Assembly: GCA_035547425.1 (NCBI GenBank)
Contig: DASZUU010000026.1
Coordinates: forward strand, 1-64,000
Length of the DNA stretch: 64,000 nt
Direction of reading: 5' to 3'
Source: Alloacidobacterium sp035547425
GTDB taxonomy: Bacteria; Acidobacteriota; Terriglobia; Terriglobales; Acidobacteriaceae
Part shown: one piece after another, positions 17,375 through 25,275 of the stretch
Position numbering within the stretch: the stretch's first letter is position 1
How the letters are laid out: each line of letters starts with the position of its first letter
Made by a program: the position numbers and the translations under genes
The notes under the pieces: generated by a model
Seen by the model: the letters and a program-made list of their open reading frames with translations, nothing else
Databases searched by the model: none
What the model was told of the DNA's origin: nothing

Positions 17375-18373
17375 ATGCTCAATGGGCATCGAGGTGCGAC
17401 GTTGCCGGATAATTCGATCACGGTTGGGATTCCGGTCCGCAACGCGATGCCTTTTCTTCCGGAGGCAATGGAAAGCCTTTTTCGACAGACGGCAGGCGGA
17501 TTCCAGATACTTGTTATTGCCGATGGCGCCGATGAAGCGAGCCTGCGTTACCTGGATTCGATTCATGATCCGCGCCTGCGTGTCCTGGTGCAGCCGCACA
17601 GCGGGCTTACGGCTACATTGAATCGCATGTTGCACGAGGTGAAGACGGCGTGGCTGGTGCGCCAGGACGCAGACGATGTTTCTTATCCGACGCGCATTGA
17701 AAGGCTGCAGGAAGAAATATCGCGCCATCAAGATAGTGGGATGTTCTACTCGCTGGCGGAATATTATCCTCGACGCAGTCTTGGGCTGTATCGATGCAGC
17801 CGTGGCACGCCGGAGCAGTTACGTAGGATCGTACAATCCGGTTATTTGCTGTCGATCTGTCACCCTTCGGTTGCCCTCAATGTCGAGAAGACACTGGCTG
17901 TCGGCGGTTATCGCGATTTACCGCATGCTGAGGATGCTGACCTGTGGTGGCGCATGGCTTTGCAGTATGACATCCGATTGCTGCCCGAAGTGCTAATCGG
18001 ATTTCGCCATCATGCGGACAGTGTGAGCTCTCAGAATGGTTATACGCAGGAGCTGCACGGGCTTTACATTCAATACCTGCTGCTTTCGGAATTGGAAGGA
18101 CGTATGCCGCTGCCATTGCCGGAAATTGCTCATCTGCTCAAAGCTGCTATTCCGGAGAAAAAATTTAAAGCAAAGCAGCATCTTCGGCGGCTGAATATGC
18201 ATATGGTTGCGAAGCATTATGGCAGCGCGCTGATGGCGGTAGCAAGAACGGCAGCAGCTTCACCAGCGTATCTTGTGCAGAGGATATGGGATGAACTTGC
18301 TTCCGCGCGCGTGATTGCCAACGGAGTCTCTCCGGAAATGTTTTACGAAAAAAAGGAAGCATTCTGGCCATGA
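17375..18373 (+). CDS. Glycosyltransferase family 2 protein
   Basis: This inverting GT-A glycosyltransferase has 332 residues from ATG 17375. The signature ITVGIPVRNAMPFLPEAMES opens the domain. FQILVIADGADEASLRYLD follows, and the metal-binding acidic motif is in WLVRQDADDVSYPTRI. Two other in-frame ATG codons lie upstream (17345 and 17351). ATG 17375 was chosen because GGAG lies 9 bases before it and the residues before the domain are not conserved-looking. It would add a sugar to the repeat unit. Its stop overlaps the next gene as ATGA, so both are translated together. Confidence 0.87.
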   Translation: MLNGHRGATLPDNSITVGIPVRNAMPFLPEAMESLFRQTAGGFQILVIADGADEASLRYLDSIHDPRLRVLVQPHSGLTATLNRMLHEVKTAWLVRQDADDVSYPTRIERLQEEISRHQDSGMFYSLAEYYPRRSLGLYRCSRGTPEQLRRIVQSGYLLSICHPSVALNVEKTLAVGGYRDLPHAEDADLWWRMALQYDIRLLPEVLIGFRHHADSVSSQNGYTQELHGLYIQYLLLSELEGRMPLPLPEIAHLLKAAIPEKKFKAKQHLRRLNMHMVAKHYGSALMAVARTAAASPAYLVQRIWDELASARVIANGVSPEMFYEKKEAFWP

Positions 18374-19278
18374 ATTCTGCTGCGCGTACCCAGTTATTTC
18401 CTCATCGTCCACGATGTACGGTTGCCGGCGTTGCCATTGATTGCGTCACCATGGATGAAGCTGCGGCCGAGGTAGTGAGCCGGCTGAAGCAAAGACAAGC
18501 GGGCGCTATACCTTTTCTCATCATGGGCCCGAACGCGCAACTCATCAACCTTGCCCAGCGTAATCGTGATTTTGCGGAAGCACTGCAAGCTTCCGCATTA
18601 AATGTGCCGGATGGCATCTCGATGGTGCTTGCGGCTAAGCTTTTCGGGCGAAATATATCGGACCGTGTTCCCGGTGGCGAGTTGATGGAGCGTCTGTGCC
18701 GCGATGCATCGGAACGCGGGCTTAGTGTGTATCTGCTAGGCGGCCTTCCAGGAGCCGCGGAAGGCGCAGCCAAGGAATTGCAGCGGCGATATCCCTCGCT
18801 TTCGGTTGCCGGAGCGGATTGCCCTCCCCTGGGATTTGAGCATGATGCGATTGAATGTTCGCGTATCCAGCAGCGCATTGTGGCCGCTGCGCCCGATCTT
18901 CTTTTTGTAGCTTTGGGAGCGCCAAAACAGGAAGTATGGATGCATAAGAATTGCCGATCGCTTCCGATTGGCGCAGCCATGTCAGTTGGCGCAGCATTCG
19001 ATACGCTGGCGGGATTGCGAAAGCGCGCGCCGCTCTGGACACAGAAGATCGGCATGGAGTGGTTTTACAGGCTGGTGCAAGAGCCTGGACGGCTCTGGAA
19101 GCGATATCTGATTGGAAATATCAGCTTTCTTTATCTTGTGCTGGAACAGTTTCTTATTTTCGGCAGACGAGCGCCGGAACAGGGAAGTGTTTTTGCGGAT
19201 GATGTATCGAGTTGTGGCCTGTCTTCTTATTTACTTTCGGAAGTCGGTGATATTCGAGAGGCAGGCTTAAAGTACTGA
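18370..19278 (+). CDS. WecG/TagA/CpsF family glycosyltransferase (GT26)
   Basis: This 302-residue protein has all landmarks of GT26: the start CTVAGVAIDCVTMDEAAAEV, the acceptor-site region GPNAQLINLAQRNRDF followed by LNVPDGISMVLAAKLFG, SDRVPGGELMERLC, and the later LLFVALGAPKQEVWMHKN with VGAAFDTLAG. Members transfer ManNAcA, ManNAc or glucose to undecaprenyl-diphosphate-linked sugars on the inner face of the membrane. The donor here is unknown. The gene sits between GT2 and transaldolase on the plus strand with a 4-base ATGA overlap upstream and 11 bases to the next gene. Confidence 0.93.
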   Translation: MNSAARTQLFPHRPRCTVAGVAIDCVTMDEAAAEVVSRLKQRQAGAIPFLIMGPNAQLINLAQRNRDFAEALQASALNVPDGISMVLAAKLFGRNISDRVPGGELMERLCRDASERGLSVYLLGGLPGAAEGAAKELQRRYPSLSVAGADCPPLGFEHDAIECSRIQQRIVAAAPDLLFVALGAPKQEVWMHKNCRSLPIGAAMSVGAAFDTLAGLRKRAPLWTQKIGMEWFYRLVQEPGRLWKRYLIGNISFLYLVLEQFLIFGRRAPEQGSVFADDVSSCGLSSYLLSEVGDIREAGLKY

Positions 19279-19289
19279 GCGCGAATTCT

Positions 19290-20039
19290 ATGCAAGACAT
19301 CGATCAATTACGCATTAAGCTGTTCTGCGATGGAGCAGATTTCGGCAGCCTGATGACCTGGGCAATGCACCCTCGCATACAGGGGTTTACTACGAATCCC
19401 ACGCTGATGCGAAAGTCGCGGGTAGTAGATTACGAGGCCTTTGCGAGAGAGCTTATAAGAATCATTCCCGACAGGCCGATTTCTTTCGAAGTGCTGGCCG
19501 ATGATCCGGAAGGCATGGAAGAGCAGGCGCTTGCTATCGCTTCGTGGGGCGCAAATGTAAATGTAAAAATTCCGGTTATCAACACCTGGGGTGCTTTTAC
19601 CGGGCCTGTTCTGCGACGCCTAAGTCGTGCTGGAGTTCGTCTCAATGTGACGGCGCTGTTTACACTTGAACAGGTCGAGCGCGTCGCCAGCTGCTTCGAT
19701 GAGAACACCCAGGCGGTCGTCTCCGTTTTTGCCGGACGAATTGCAGATACGGGAGTTGATCCTGTCCCGCTCATGAGAGAGGCGGCGCGGATGTTGCAGC
19801 CTTTGCCGAATGTAGAGCTTCTGTGGGCAAGTCCGCGGGAATTATTGAATGTCTATCAGGCAGAAGATGCAGGATGCGACATCATTACTCTCTTACCGGA
19901 GCTGCTGGGGAAGCTGACTCTTATCGGGAAAAGCCTGGATGAATATTCGCTGGAAACAGTCAATATGTTTTATCGGGATGCGTGCGTTGCCGGTTATCAG
20001 ATAGAGATACAGAAAGCGGTGGAACGCTTATCGGCGTAA
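19290..20039 (+). CDS. Transaldolase-family protein, probably supplying sedoheptulose 7-phosphate
   Basis: This 249-residue (beta/alpha)8 enzyme is close in length to the short transaldolase/fructose-6-phosphate aldolase subgroup. The substrate loop GFTTNPTLMRKS follows the N-terminal LFCDGADFG strand. The Schiff-base Lys is seen in ANVNVKIPVIN (Lys93). The sequence LNVTALFTLEQVE is another family landmark. Transaldolase makes sedoheptulose 7-phosphate, the substrate of GmhA, and gmhA and gmhB lie immediately downstream in the opposite direction. A dedicated supply role for heptose synthesis is therefore a reasonable inference. The last 12 bases overlap the 3' end of the convergent gmhB. Confidence 0.85.
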   Translation: MQDIDQLRIKLFCDGADFGSLMTWAMHPRIQGFTTNPTLMRKSRVVDYEAFARELIRIIPDRPISFEVLADDPEGMEEQALAIASWGANVNVKIPVINTWGAFTGPVLRRLSRAGVRLNVTALFTLEQVERVASCFDENTQAVVSVFAGRIADTGVDPVPLMREAARMLQPLPNVELLWASPRELLNVYQAEDAGCDIITLLPELLGKLTLIGKSLDEYSLETVNMFYRDACVAGYQIEIQKAVERLSA

Positions 20040-20582
20040 ATTCGCAGCAATATAGTTTGCTGCAGACCATAAGTCAGGTAAGCGGAGATTCGCTGTACGT
20101 TGAGGCATGGCTGTTTCACCGATTTGTATGGTGCGGGTTCCGGCAGCTTGTCCGCAGGCCATGTCGCTCTCTCGATCGCCGATCATCCAGGACTGTGCGA
20201 GATCCAAATCGAATGTATCTTGCGCCTGATGGAGGAAATAGGGTGAGGGCTTGCGACAAACGCATATTCCCGTAAATGCGGGATGGTGAAAACAGTAATA
20301 ACATGCGGCGAAAGTGATGTTATGAGAAGTTATCGACCTTAGAAACTCCGCATGAATTGCATCCAAAATCGCCATGCTTGCCTTTCCCTTGGCATGATTC
20401 GGCTGATTAGAGACCAGGAATAGCTCAAAGCCGCAGCTTTGCAGCAGTTGAAGCGCCGGTATGACATTCGGAAGCAGTTCGAACTGCTCTGGAGTTAACG
20501 GCGATTCGTAAGCTCCTGTTGCCGGATTCCAGACATTTCGATTCAACACGCCATCCCGGTCAAGAAATATGGCGCGTTTCAT
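20028..20582 (-). CDS. gmhB: D-glycero-D-manno-heptose 1,7-bisphosphate 7-phosphatase (HAD family)
   Basis: This HAD phosphatase has 184 residues from ATG 20582. The nucleophile motif AIFLDRDGVLNRN is at the very N-terminus, SNQP follows as motif II, and CRKPSP and IGDRESDMACGQAAG carry the Lys and the metal-binding Asp residues. A Cys/His-rich loop (CYYCFHHPAFTGICVCRKP) matches the zinc loop of GmhB. The reaction removes the C7 phosphate of heptose bisphosphate made by HddA. ATG 20582 was chosen over the codon at 20606 because it overlaps the gmhA stop as ATGA and places the motif in the usual position. Confidence 0.93.
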   Translation of the reverse strand: MKRAIFLDRDGVLNRNVWNPATGAYESPLTPEQFELLPNVIPALQLLQSCGFELFLVSNQPNHAKGKASMAILDAIHAEFLRSITSHNITFAACYYCFHHPAFTGICVCRKPSPYFLHQAQDTFDLDLAQSWMIGDRESDMACGQAAGTRTIQIGETAMPQRTANLRLPDLWSAANYIAANLRR

Positions 20583-21187
20583 ACGAGAGCGGCAGTGGAT
20601 TCCCACTTCATCTCATTTGCTCTGAGTCGTGGATGGGAAATAATGAGGTGCAGCACAATTGCTTGAAATGCTTCGGCCAAGGGGGTGACCGTGTCTTCTG
20701 AGACGGTGGGGATCAGAACGCAAGCATCTGCCACCTCGGCGGTATAGCCGCCGTCTCGGCCAACGATTCCCAGAATTTTTGCGCCCACCTGCTGTGCGAA
20801 TTCCAGGCTACGGACAAGGTTCATGCTGATCTGCCGAGCCTTATTCCCTCCTCCGACTGAGAGAATGAAAATCGCATCCTGCGCATTCAGGCGGCTGATG
20901 CGCAGCCAATTGGCGTAACTGCTTTCCCATCCGTCGTCATTGATGCGCGCCGTCAGCTCGGCGACATTGTCACTGGCAGCATAGGATTCGATTCCGGCAA
21001 TTTTGCGAAAATCATTGACAGCGTGGCTGGCATTGGCTGCACTGCCTCCTACTCCTAAGAGGAAAAGACGCCCTCCGGATGCACGCAGATCGGTGAGCGC
21101 GTCGATGACTTTGTCAATATGGCTATGGTTGAGACGGGAGGATGTTTCTTGCGTAGCGTCCAGAAAAAATGCCGTGTAGTCGATCAT
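20579..21187 (-). CDS. gmhA: Sedoheptulose 7-phosphate isomerase
   Basis: This 202-residue SIS-domain protein carries the phosphosugar-binding motif FLLGVGGSAANASHAVNDF near residue 42. AIFILSVGGGNKARQISMNL and ILGIVGRDGGYTAEVAD follow, as in GmhA. The enzyme converts sedoheptulose 7-phosphate to D-glycero-D-manno-heptose 7-phosphate. It overlaps the GT2 gene upstream and gmhB downstream by 4 bases each (ATGA both times), which shows a tightly coupled minus-strand operon GT2-gmhA-gmhB. Confidence 0.93.
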   Translation of the reverse strand: MIDYTAFFLDATQETSSRLNHSHIDKVIDALTDLRASGGRLFLLGVGGSAANASHAVNDFRKIAGIESYAASDNVAELTARINDDGWESSYANWLRISRLNAQDAIFILSVGGGNKARQISMNLVRSLEFAQQVGAKILGIVGRDGGYTAEVADACVLIPTVSEDTVTPLAEAFQAIVLHLIISHPRLRANEMKWESTAALV

Positions 21188-22155
21188 AAAAAGTGAAATT
21201 GTTCGCAGGACAATGTTATGAAGTTTTGACGTTGTTGTTTTCTACGCCATCTTTGCAGGTCCGGCGGCATGGCGAAGAAGCCCAGGAAAAGACACAAAGA
21301 ACGGAGAGATGGGCGCCCATTTCGCAGATAAGCCCGGAAAAGCTGGACTGCCATTTTGAGCCCGGCACCGCTCTTACGTGCGCGAGTTATGCATTCTGTT
21401 GCGAGAAAGAAGGAATAGGCTTTCGGTGTCATATGCGGGCGCATTCGTTCGGCCCACACAAATGAAGTCTCCCAATCAACGGACCGGCTGACGCTTTGTC
21501 CTTGCTCTTCTACGCGCATGATCGTGAGCGGTTCGGATAGCATGGTGATTGCAACATCCGGCTGCTGTACGGCTCTCAACAGCCAGTCCCAGTCCTGATG
21601 ACGGCGTAAGCCTTTTTGGAAGGGTATGTCCAGCAGAAGACTGCGCCTGGTCAGCAGGGTCGAGGTTTGCAGCATGCCGTCCCCATAGGCAAAACTACGA
21701 CGACAGAAAAGATATTCGCTGACATCTTCGCCTGTTTGATAGAGCCGGCGCGGCAATATATGTTGGCTGCCGCCATTGCGCTTCTCGATCAGGCTTGAAC
21801 TGACGATAGGTATGGATGAACCCACAATTGTTGCGCAAGCCAGCTGCTTTTCCAGTTTTTCGGGTAACCAGGTATCGTCGTCGTCGAGAAATGCGATCCA
21901 TTCTCCACATGCTGCGCGGGCACCAATGTTGCGCGCCTCTGCGCCTCCGACATTCTCATTGAGATAAATAATCTTTAAGCGTAAATCTGAGCAGGACTGG
22001 AGAAGCGCAAATGTTTCAGAGTCTGATCCATCGATAACAACGATGACTTCCAGCGCTGCGTAGGTTTGCGCCAACGCGCTGGCGACCGCATCCATAACAA
22101 GCAGCGGACGATTATGCGTAGGAATAACCACGCTTACCAGTGCATTTTTAAGCAC
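21184..22155 (-). CDS. Glycosyltransferase family 2 protein
   Basis: This 323-residue GT-A fold inverting glycosyltransferase opens with VSVVIPTHNRPLLVMDAVAS and continues with LEVIVVIDGSDSETF. GGAEARNIGARAACGEW precedes the acidic metal site in IAFLDDDDTWLPEKL. The C-terminal part is basic and probably peripheral to the membrane. It is the first gene of the short minus-strand operon with gmhA and gmhB, so it may transfer the heptose made by the pathway; that is only inferred from co-transcription. Confidence 0.9.
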   Translation of the reverse strand: MLKNALVSVVIPTHNRPLLVMDAVASALAQTYAALEVIVVIDGSDSETFALLQSCSDLRLKIIYLNENVGGAEARNIGARAACGEWIAFLDDDDTWLPEKLEKQLACATIVGSSIPIVSSSLIEKRNGGSQHILPRRLYQTGEDVSEYLFCRRSFAYGDGMLQTSTLLTRRSLLLDIPFQKGLRRHQDWDWLLRAVQQPDVAITMLSEPLTIMRVEEQGQSVSRSVDWETSFVWAERMRPHMTPKAYSFFLATECITRARKSGAGLKMAVQLFRAYLRNGRPSLRSLCLFLGFFAMPPDLQRWRRKQQRQNFITLSCEQFHFL

Positions 22156-22274
22156 TGCCTGGCTCCCTTATTCAAAGTCGACTGAAAGTTACCCTAAGCA
22201 TACAAATGCGGATGTGGGCAGGGATACAGGAAATGCTGTTTTACCAAAACGAAAGTAACGGCTGAATCGGCACT

Positions 22275-23612
22275 TTAGCCGCGGAAGGTCTTCAGAAGAA
22301 GCCAGCCGTTCAGCGCTGCGATCAGGACGGCTACAAGGTAGCTCAAAACGGTAAGCCAGCGACGATTCGCGAACTCGCCCATTTGTTTACGGTCATTGGT
22401 AAAAGCCACAAGAGGAAAGACGGCAAAGCTCAACTGCATGCTGAGTATGACCTGGCTGAGGATGAGCAGATCGGCTGTGCCGCGAGATCCATAGATGGCT
22501 GCAACGATGATAGTAGGAATGATGGCAATCGACCGCGTGATGAGTCGCCTGAGCCATCCGGGCAATCTGATTTCGAGAAAGCCTTCCATTACAATCTGAC
22601 CGGCGAGAGTTCCTGTGATCGTGGAATTCTGCCCAGAGGCGAGCAGGGCGAGCGCGAACATCAGGCTTGCTCCGCCGAAGCCAAGCAGCGGAGTAAGCAG
22701 CTTATATGCGTCGCCGATCTCAGCTACTTCGGTATGTCCACTGCGATGGAAAACCGCGGCGGCGACGATCAGAATGGCGGCATTCACGAATAGCGCAAAG
22801 GTGAGGGCTACGGCTGAGTCAATGTTTGCAAGATGGATAGCTTCACGCTTACCTGCCGGTGTGCGCTTGTAGTTGCGCGTCTGCACGATGGATGAGTGCA
22901 GATATAGATTGTGCGGCATTACGGTTGCGCCGAGGATGCTGATGGCAATATAGAGCATTTCGGGATTTGTAATGATAGATGGCGATGGAACGAAGAGATG
23001 AAAGAACACTCCATGCCACGCGGGCCGCGAGAGAATCGTTTCGACGGCGAAGAGTCCGGCAATAGTGCCGATGAGCACAATGACAAGAGCTTCCAGATAA
23101 CGAAAGCCGCGATGCTCCAGAAGCAGGATAATGAGCACGTCCAGGCTGGTAATGATGACGCCTGCAATAAGCGGTATATGGAAGAGCAATTGCAGGGCGA
23201 TGGCAGAACCGATGACCTCAGCCAGATCGCAGGCAGCAATCGCTATTTCGGCAAAGAGCCAAAGAGCAATGGAAACCGGGCGGCTGTAATGCTCGCGACA
23301 TGCCTGTGCGAGATCGCGTCCGGTGGCGATGCCAAGTTTAAGAGCGAGGCTCTGCAGCAGAATCGCCATCAGGTTTGAAGCCATGATGACGAAGAGCAGG
23401 GTATATCCGTAACGTGAACCGGCAGCCAAGTCTGTGGCCCAGTTGCCGGGGTCCATATAGCCTACGGAAACGAGAAACCCTGGCCCGATGAAGCCGAGGG
23501 CTCTACGCCAGAACTGCGGCGACGTAGAAATGCGCACGCTCGCGCGCACATCCGTCAAGGGCGGATGTGTCGAAGCGCGCTTCTCAAGCTTGGCTGGAAT
23601 GGCGGTCTCCAT
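22275..23612 (-). CDS. mntH: Nramp-family divalent metal (Mn2+/Fe2+) transporter
   Basis: This 445-residue protein has 11 predicted membrane spans after a soluble N-terminus of about 35 residues. The two metal-site signatures of Nramp transporters are present: DPGNWATDLAAGSRYGY in span 1 and the MPHN motif in span 6 (ATVMPHNLYLHSSIVQTR). The transport signature GQNSTITGTLAGQIVMEGFL is also clear. It imports Mn2+ with protons across the inner membrane. An mntR-like regulator gene lies directly upstream in the same direction. A perfect palindrome lies 34-51 bases before the ATG, so metal-dependent repression is likely. Confidence 0.95.
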   Translation of the reverse strand: METAIPAKLEKRASTHPPLTDVRASVRISTSPQFWRRALGFIGPGFLVSVGYMDPGNWATDLAAGSRYGYTLLFVIMASNLMAILLQSLALKLGIATGRDLAQACREHYSRPVSIALWLFAEIAIAACDLAEVIGSAIALQLLFHIPLIAGVIITSLDVLIILLLEHRGFRYLEALVIVLIGTIAGLFAVETILSRPAWHGVFFHLFVPSPSIITNPEMLYIAISILGATVMPHNLYLHSSIVQTRNYKRTPAGKREAIHLANIDSAVALTFALFVNAAILIVAAAVFHRSGHTEVAEIGDAYKLLTPLLGFGGASLMFALALLASGQNSTITGTLAGQIVMEGFLEIRLPGWLRRLITRSIAIIPTIIVAAIYGSRGTADLLILSQVILSMQLSFAVFPLVAFTNDRKQMGEFANRRWLTVLSYLVAVLIAALNGWLLLKTFRG

Positions 23613-23645
23613 ACGAACGCTCTATTAGCATCAGTATTTCACAGA

Positions 23646-23663
23646 AATTAACCATGGTTAATT
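23646..23663. promoter_or_regulatory. Putative MntR operator in front of mntH
   Basis: AATTAACCATGGTTAATT is a perfect 18-bp palindrome in the 69-base gap between mntR and mntH, 34-51 bases upstream of the mntH ATG. Its size, symmetry and position fit a DtxR/MntR-family binding site. The regulator assignment rests on adjacency. Confidence 0.65.
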
Positions 23664-23681
23664 GTTAAATTTTGCACATGA

Positions 23682-24353
23682 TTATTTTCCAGAGCGGCGT
23701 TTCACCCATACACGTTCGGCGGCACGCTTGCCGAGCACGGTTGGGCCTGTAGGTGTTTCGATGCCAACGGTTTCATCGTAGTTTTGTGCAAGGACGCGAA
23801 TACGGGCGTGAGGGCCGATGCCCGCCTGGTGCAGGAAGAGCAATAGCTTGGGATCGCGTTCATACAGGCTGGCGACAACATAATCCGATGCCTGAGGAGC
23901 TTCAGAAAGAGGCAGCAGTCCTTTTTTGCGGCGCTGTGCGGGGCTTTCAGGCAGAACGGAGTTGCCATGCGGACAGGTGCCCTTTTCGCCTAATTTTTCG
24001 ATCAGTTTTGCTTCGAAGGCGGGCGATACAGCGTGTTCCAGGCGCTCGGCTTCATCATGTATTTGATACCACTCCATTCCAAAGATTTCTGACAGCATGC
24101 GCTCGATGAGATGGTGCCTGAGTGCGGTATGGTATGCGGTTTCACGACCCTTTGCGGTCAGGCGCACAACGCCGTCGGATTTGACCTCGACGAATCCATC
24201 CCGCTTGAGGCGCTTGAGAGCCATGGTTACGGCGGGCGGAGATACGGAGAGCCAGTGGGCGAGCGTAACGGGAAGCACGCTCTGGCCTTCCGATTCGGCT
24301 TCGAGCACGGCCTTGAGATAGTCTTCGGTCGAGCGGGTGATGGTCTCTTTCAT
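23682..24353 (-). CDS. mntR: DtxR/MntR-family metal-dependent transcriptional regulator
   Basis: This 223-residue protein begins with a winged-helix domain (STEDYLKAVLEAESEGQ, then LAHWLSVSPPAVTMALKRLK). The metal-binding dimerisation domain follows (MLSEIFGMEWYQIHDEAERLEHAVSP, here MLSEIFGMEWYQIHDEAE then RLEHAVSP), with the His/Glu residues expected for the two metal sites and CPHGNSV further on. The C-terminal ~75 residues resemble an SH3/FeoA-like domain (ASVLYER to GPTVLGKRAAERV). It would repress mntH when Mn2+ is plentiful. It is transcribed toward mntH and divergently from the dehydrogenase subunit gene. Confidence 0.92.
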   Translation of the reverse strand: MKETITRSTEDYLKAVLEAESEGQSVLPVTLAHWLSVSPPAVTMALKRLKRDGFVEVKSDGVVRLTAKGRETAYHTALRHHLIERMLSEIFGMEWYQIHDEAERLEHAVSPAFEAKLIEKLGEKGTCPHGNSVLPESPAQRRKKGLLPLSEAPQASDYVVASLYERDPKLLLFLHQAGIGPHARIRVLAQNYDETVGIETPTGPTVLGKRAAERVWVKRRSGK

Positions 24354-24367
24354 TGCAATTTCATACT

Positions 24368-24385
24368 AATTAGCCGGCATAAATT
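24368..24385. promoter_or_regulatory. Possible degenerate second MntR site in front of mntR
   Basis: AATTAGCCGGCATAAATT matches the mntH palindrome at 12 of 18 positions, including AATTA.CC on the left and AATT on the right, and starts 15 bases before the mntR ATG. This could mean autoregulation. Chance similarity in AT-rich DNA is a real alternative. Confidence 0.3.
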
Positions 24386-24517
24386 TCGCTTGCGATTTGC
24401 ATTTTCTATCTTCGGGCTTTTACCCTTTTGTCCCAAGAACAATTTCTGATTTTCAGGCGGCCTGAACTTGCAGCGCTAGGTTGCGTTGCCGGAAATATGC
24501 CTGGACGGAGAGCAAGC

Positions 24518-25222
24518 ATGCGACGGCGGGATTTTGTAAAGGGATTCGTAGCGGTATCAGCGGCAGCGAAATCAGTATTGGCACAGCAGGCGACACAGGT
24601 GGCCCCGTCCACCCCGCCGCCGGTACCAACGGCTCCCGGGCCGGTGCCGTGGATGCGCGGATTGAATGAGATGAACCGTGTATCTCCGGATGTTGCGGCC
24701 GTGCCTGATGCGATCGCGCAGACCAGCGCCCGCTTTTTTTCCGGCGAGCAAATGGTAACGTTACGCCGGCTATGCGAAATCCTGGTGCCGCCGCATAAGG
24801 GCTATCCCGGAGCCATCGATGCCGGAGTTCCGGAGTTCCTCGACTTCCTGGTTGGAGCCTCGCCTGCGGACCGTCAACGGTCATATCAGAATGGGCTGGA
24901 CTGGCTGGATGCTGAGTCGAAGAAAAAATTTGGCGTCGCATTTGTGGATGCGCAGCCGGCACAGATCGACCAACTGATTCGTCCGTGGCTGCGAACGTGG
25001 ATGTCGGACCATCCTCCGACGGAGGATCATGCATATTTCATCAACATCGCGCATAGCGATATCCGCACGGCAACGGTGAATTCAAAAGCATGGAGCGATG
25101 CCGCTAAAGCCGAGGGAGAGCGCTCGCCGAACATGGGCGTGTATTGGTTCCCCGTAGAGCCGGATATGCGGCGCGAGTGCGCGCAGCCTGCGGCCCACGC
25201 AACGAAGAAGCATCGCGCCTGA
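24518..25222 (+). CDS. Tat-exported gluconate 2-dehydrogenase subunit 3 family protein
   Basis: This small subunit of a flavin dehydrogenase has 234 residues. The N-terminus MRRRDFVKGFVAVSAAAKSV is a twin-arginine signal. The mature part has the subunit-3 landmarks FFSGEQMVTLRRLCEILVP, YPGAIDAGVPEFLDFLV and WLDAESKKKFGVAFVD. ATG 24518 was chosen because GGAG lies 7 bases upstream and the signal peptide starts there; a start at 24428 would bury the signal. The GMC gene follows 53 bases downstream, so the pair likely forms a periplasmic sugar or alcohol dehydrogenase, with the Tat signal here carrying both subunits across folded. No cytochrome subunit lies next to it. Confidence 0.85.
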   Translation: MRRRDFVKGFVAVSAAAKSVLAQQATQVAPSTPPPVPTAPGPVPWMRGLNEMNRVSPDVAAVPDAIAQTSARFFSGEQMVTLRRLCEILVPPHKGYPGAIDAGVPEFLDFLVGASPADRQRSYQNGLDWLDAESKKKFGVAFVDAQPAQIDQLIRPWLRTWMSDHPPTEDHAYFINIAHSDIRTATVNSKAWSDAAKAEGERSPNMGVYWFPVEPDMRRECAQPAAHATKKHRA

Positions 25223-25275
25223 AGGCGAATCACCAGTCACGGAACGGACAACGACAGGAAAGAGCTCTGAGATTT

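Noticed and set aside
6456..22155. Horizontal acquisition of the polysaccharide locus
   Set aside because: Polysaccharide loci are often transferred and the glycosyltransferase genes look somewhat less GC-rich by eye than the 52-60 kb region, but no integrase, IS element, tRNA or direct repeat marks a boundary. It was not measured, so I do not claim it.
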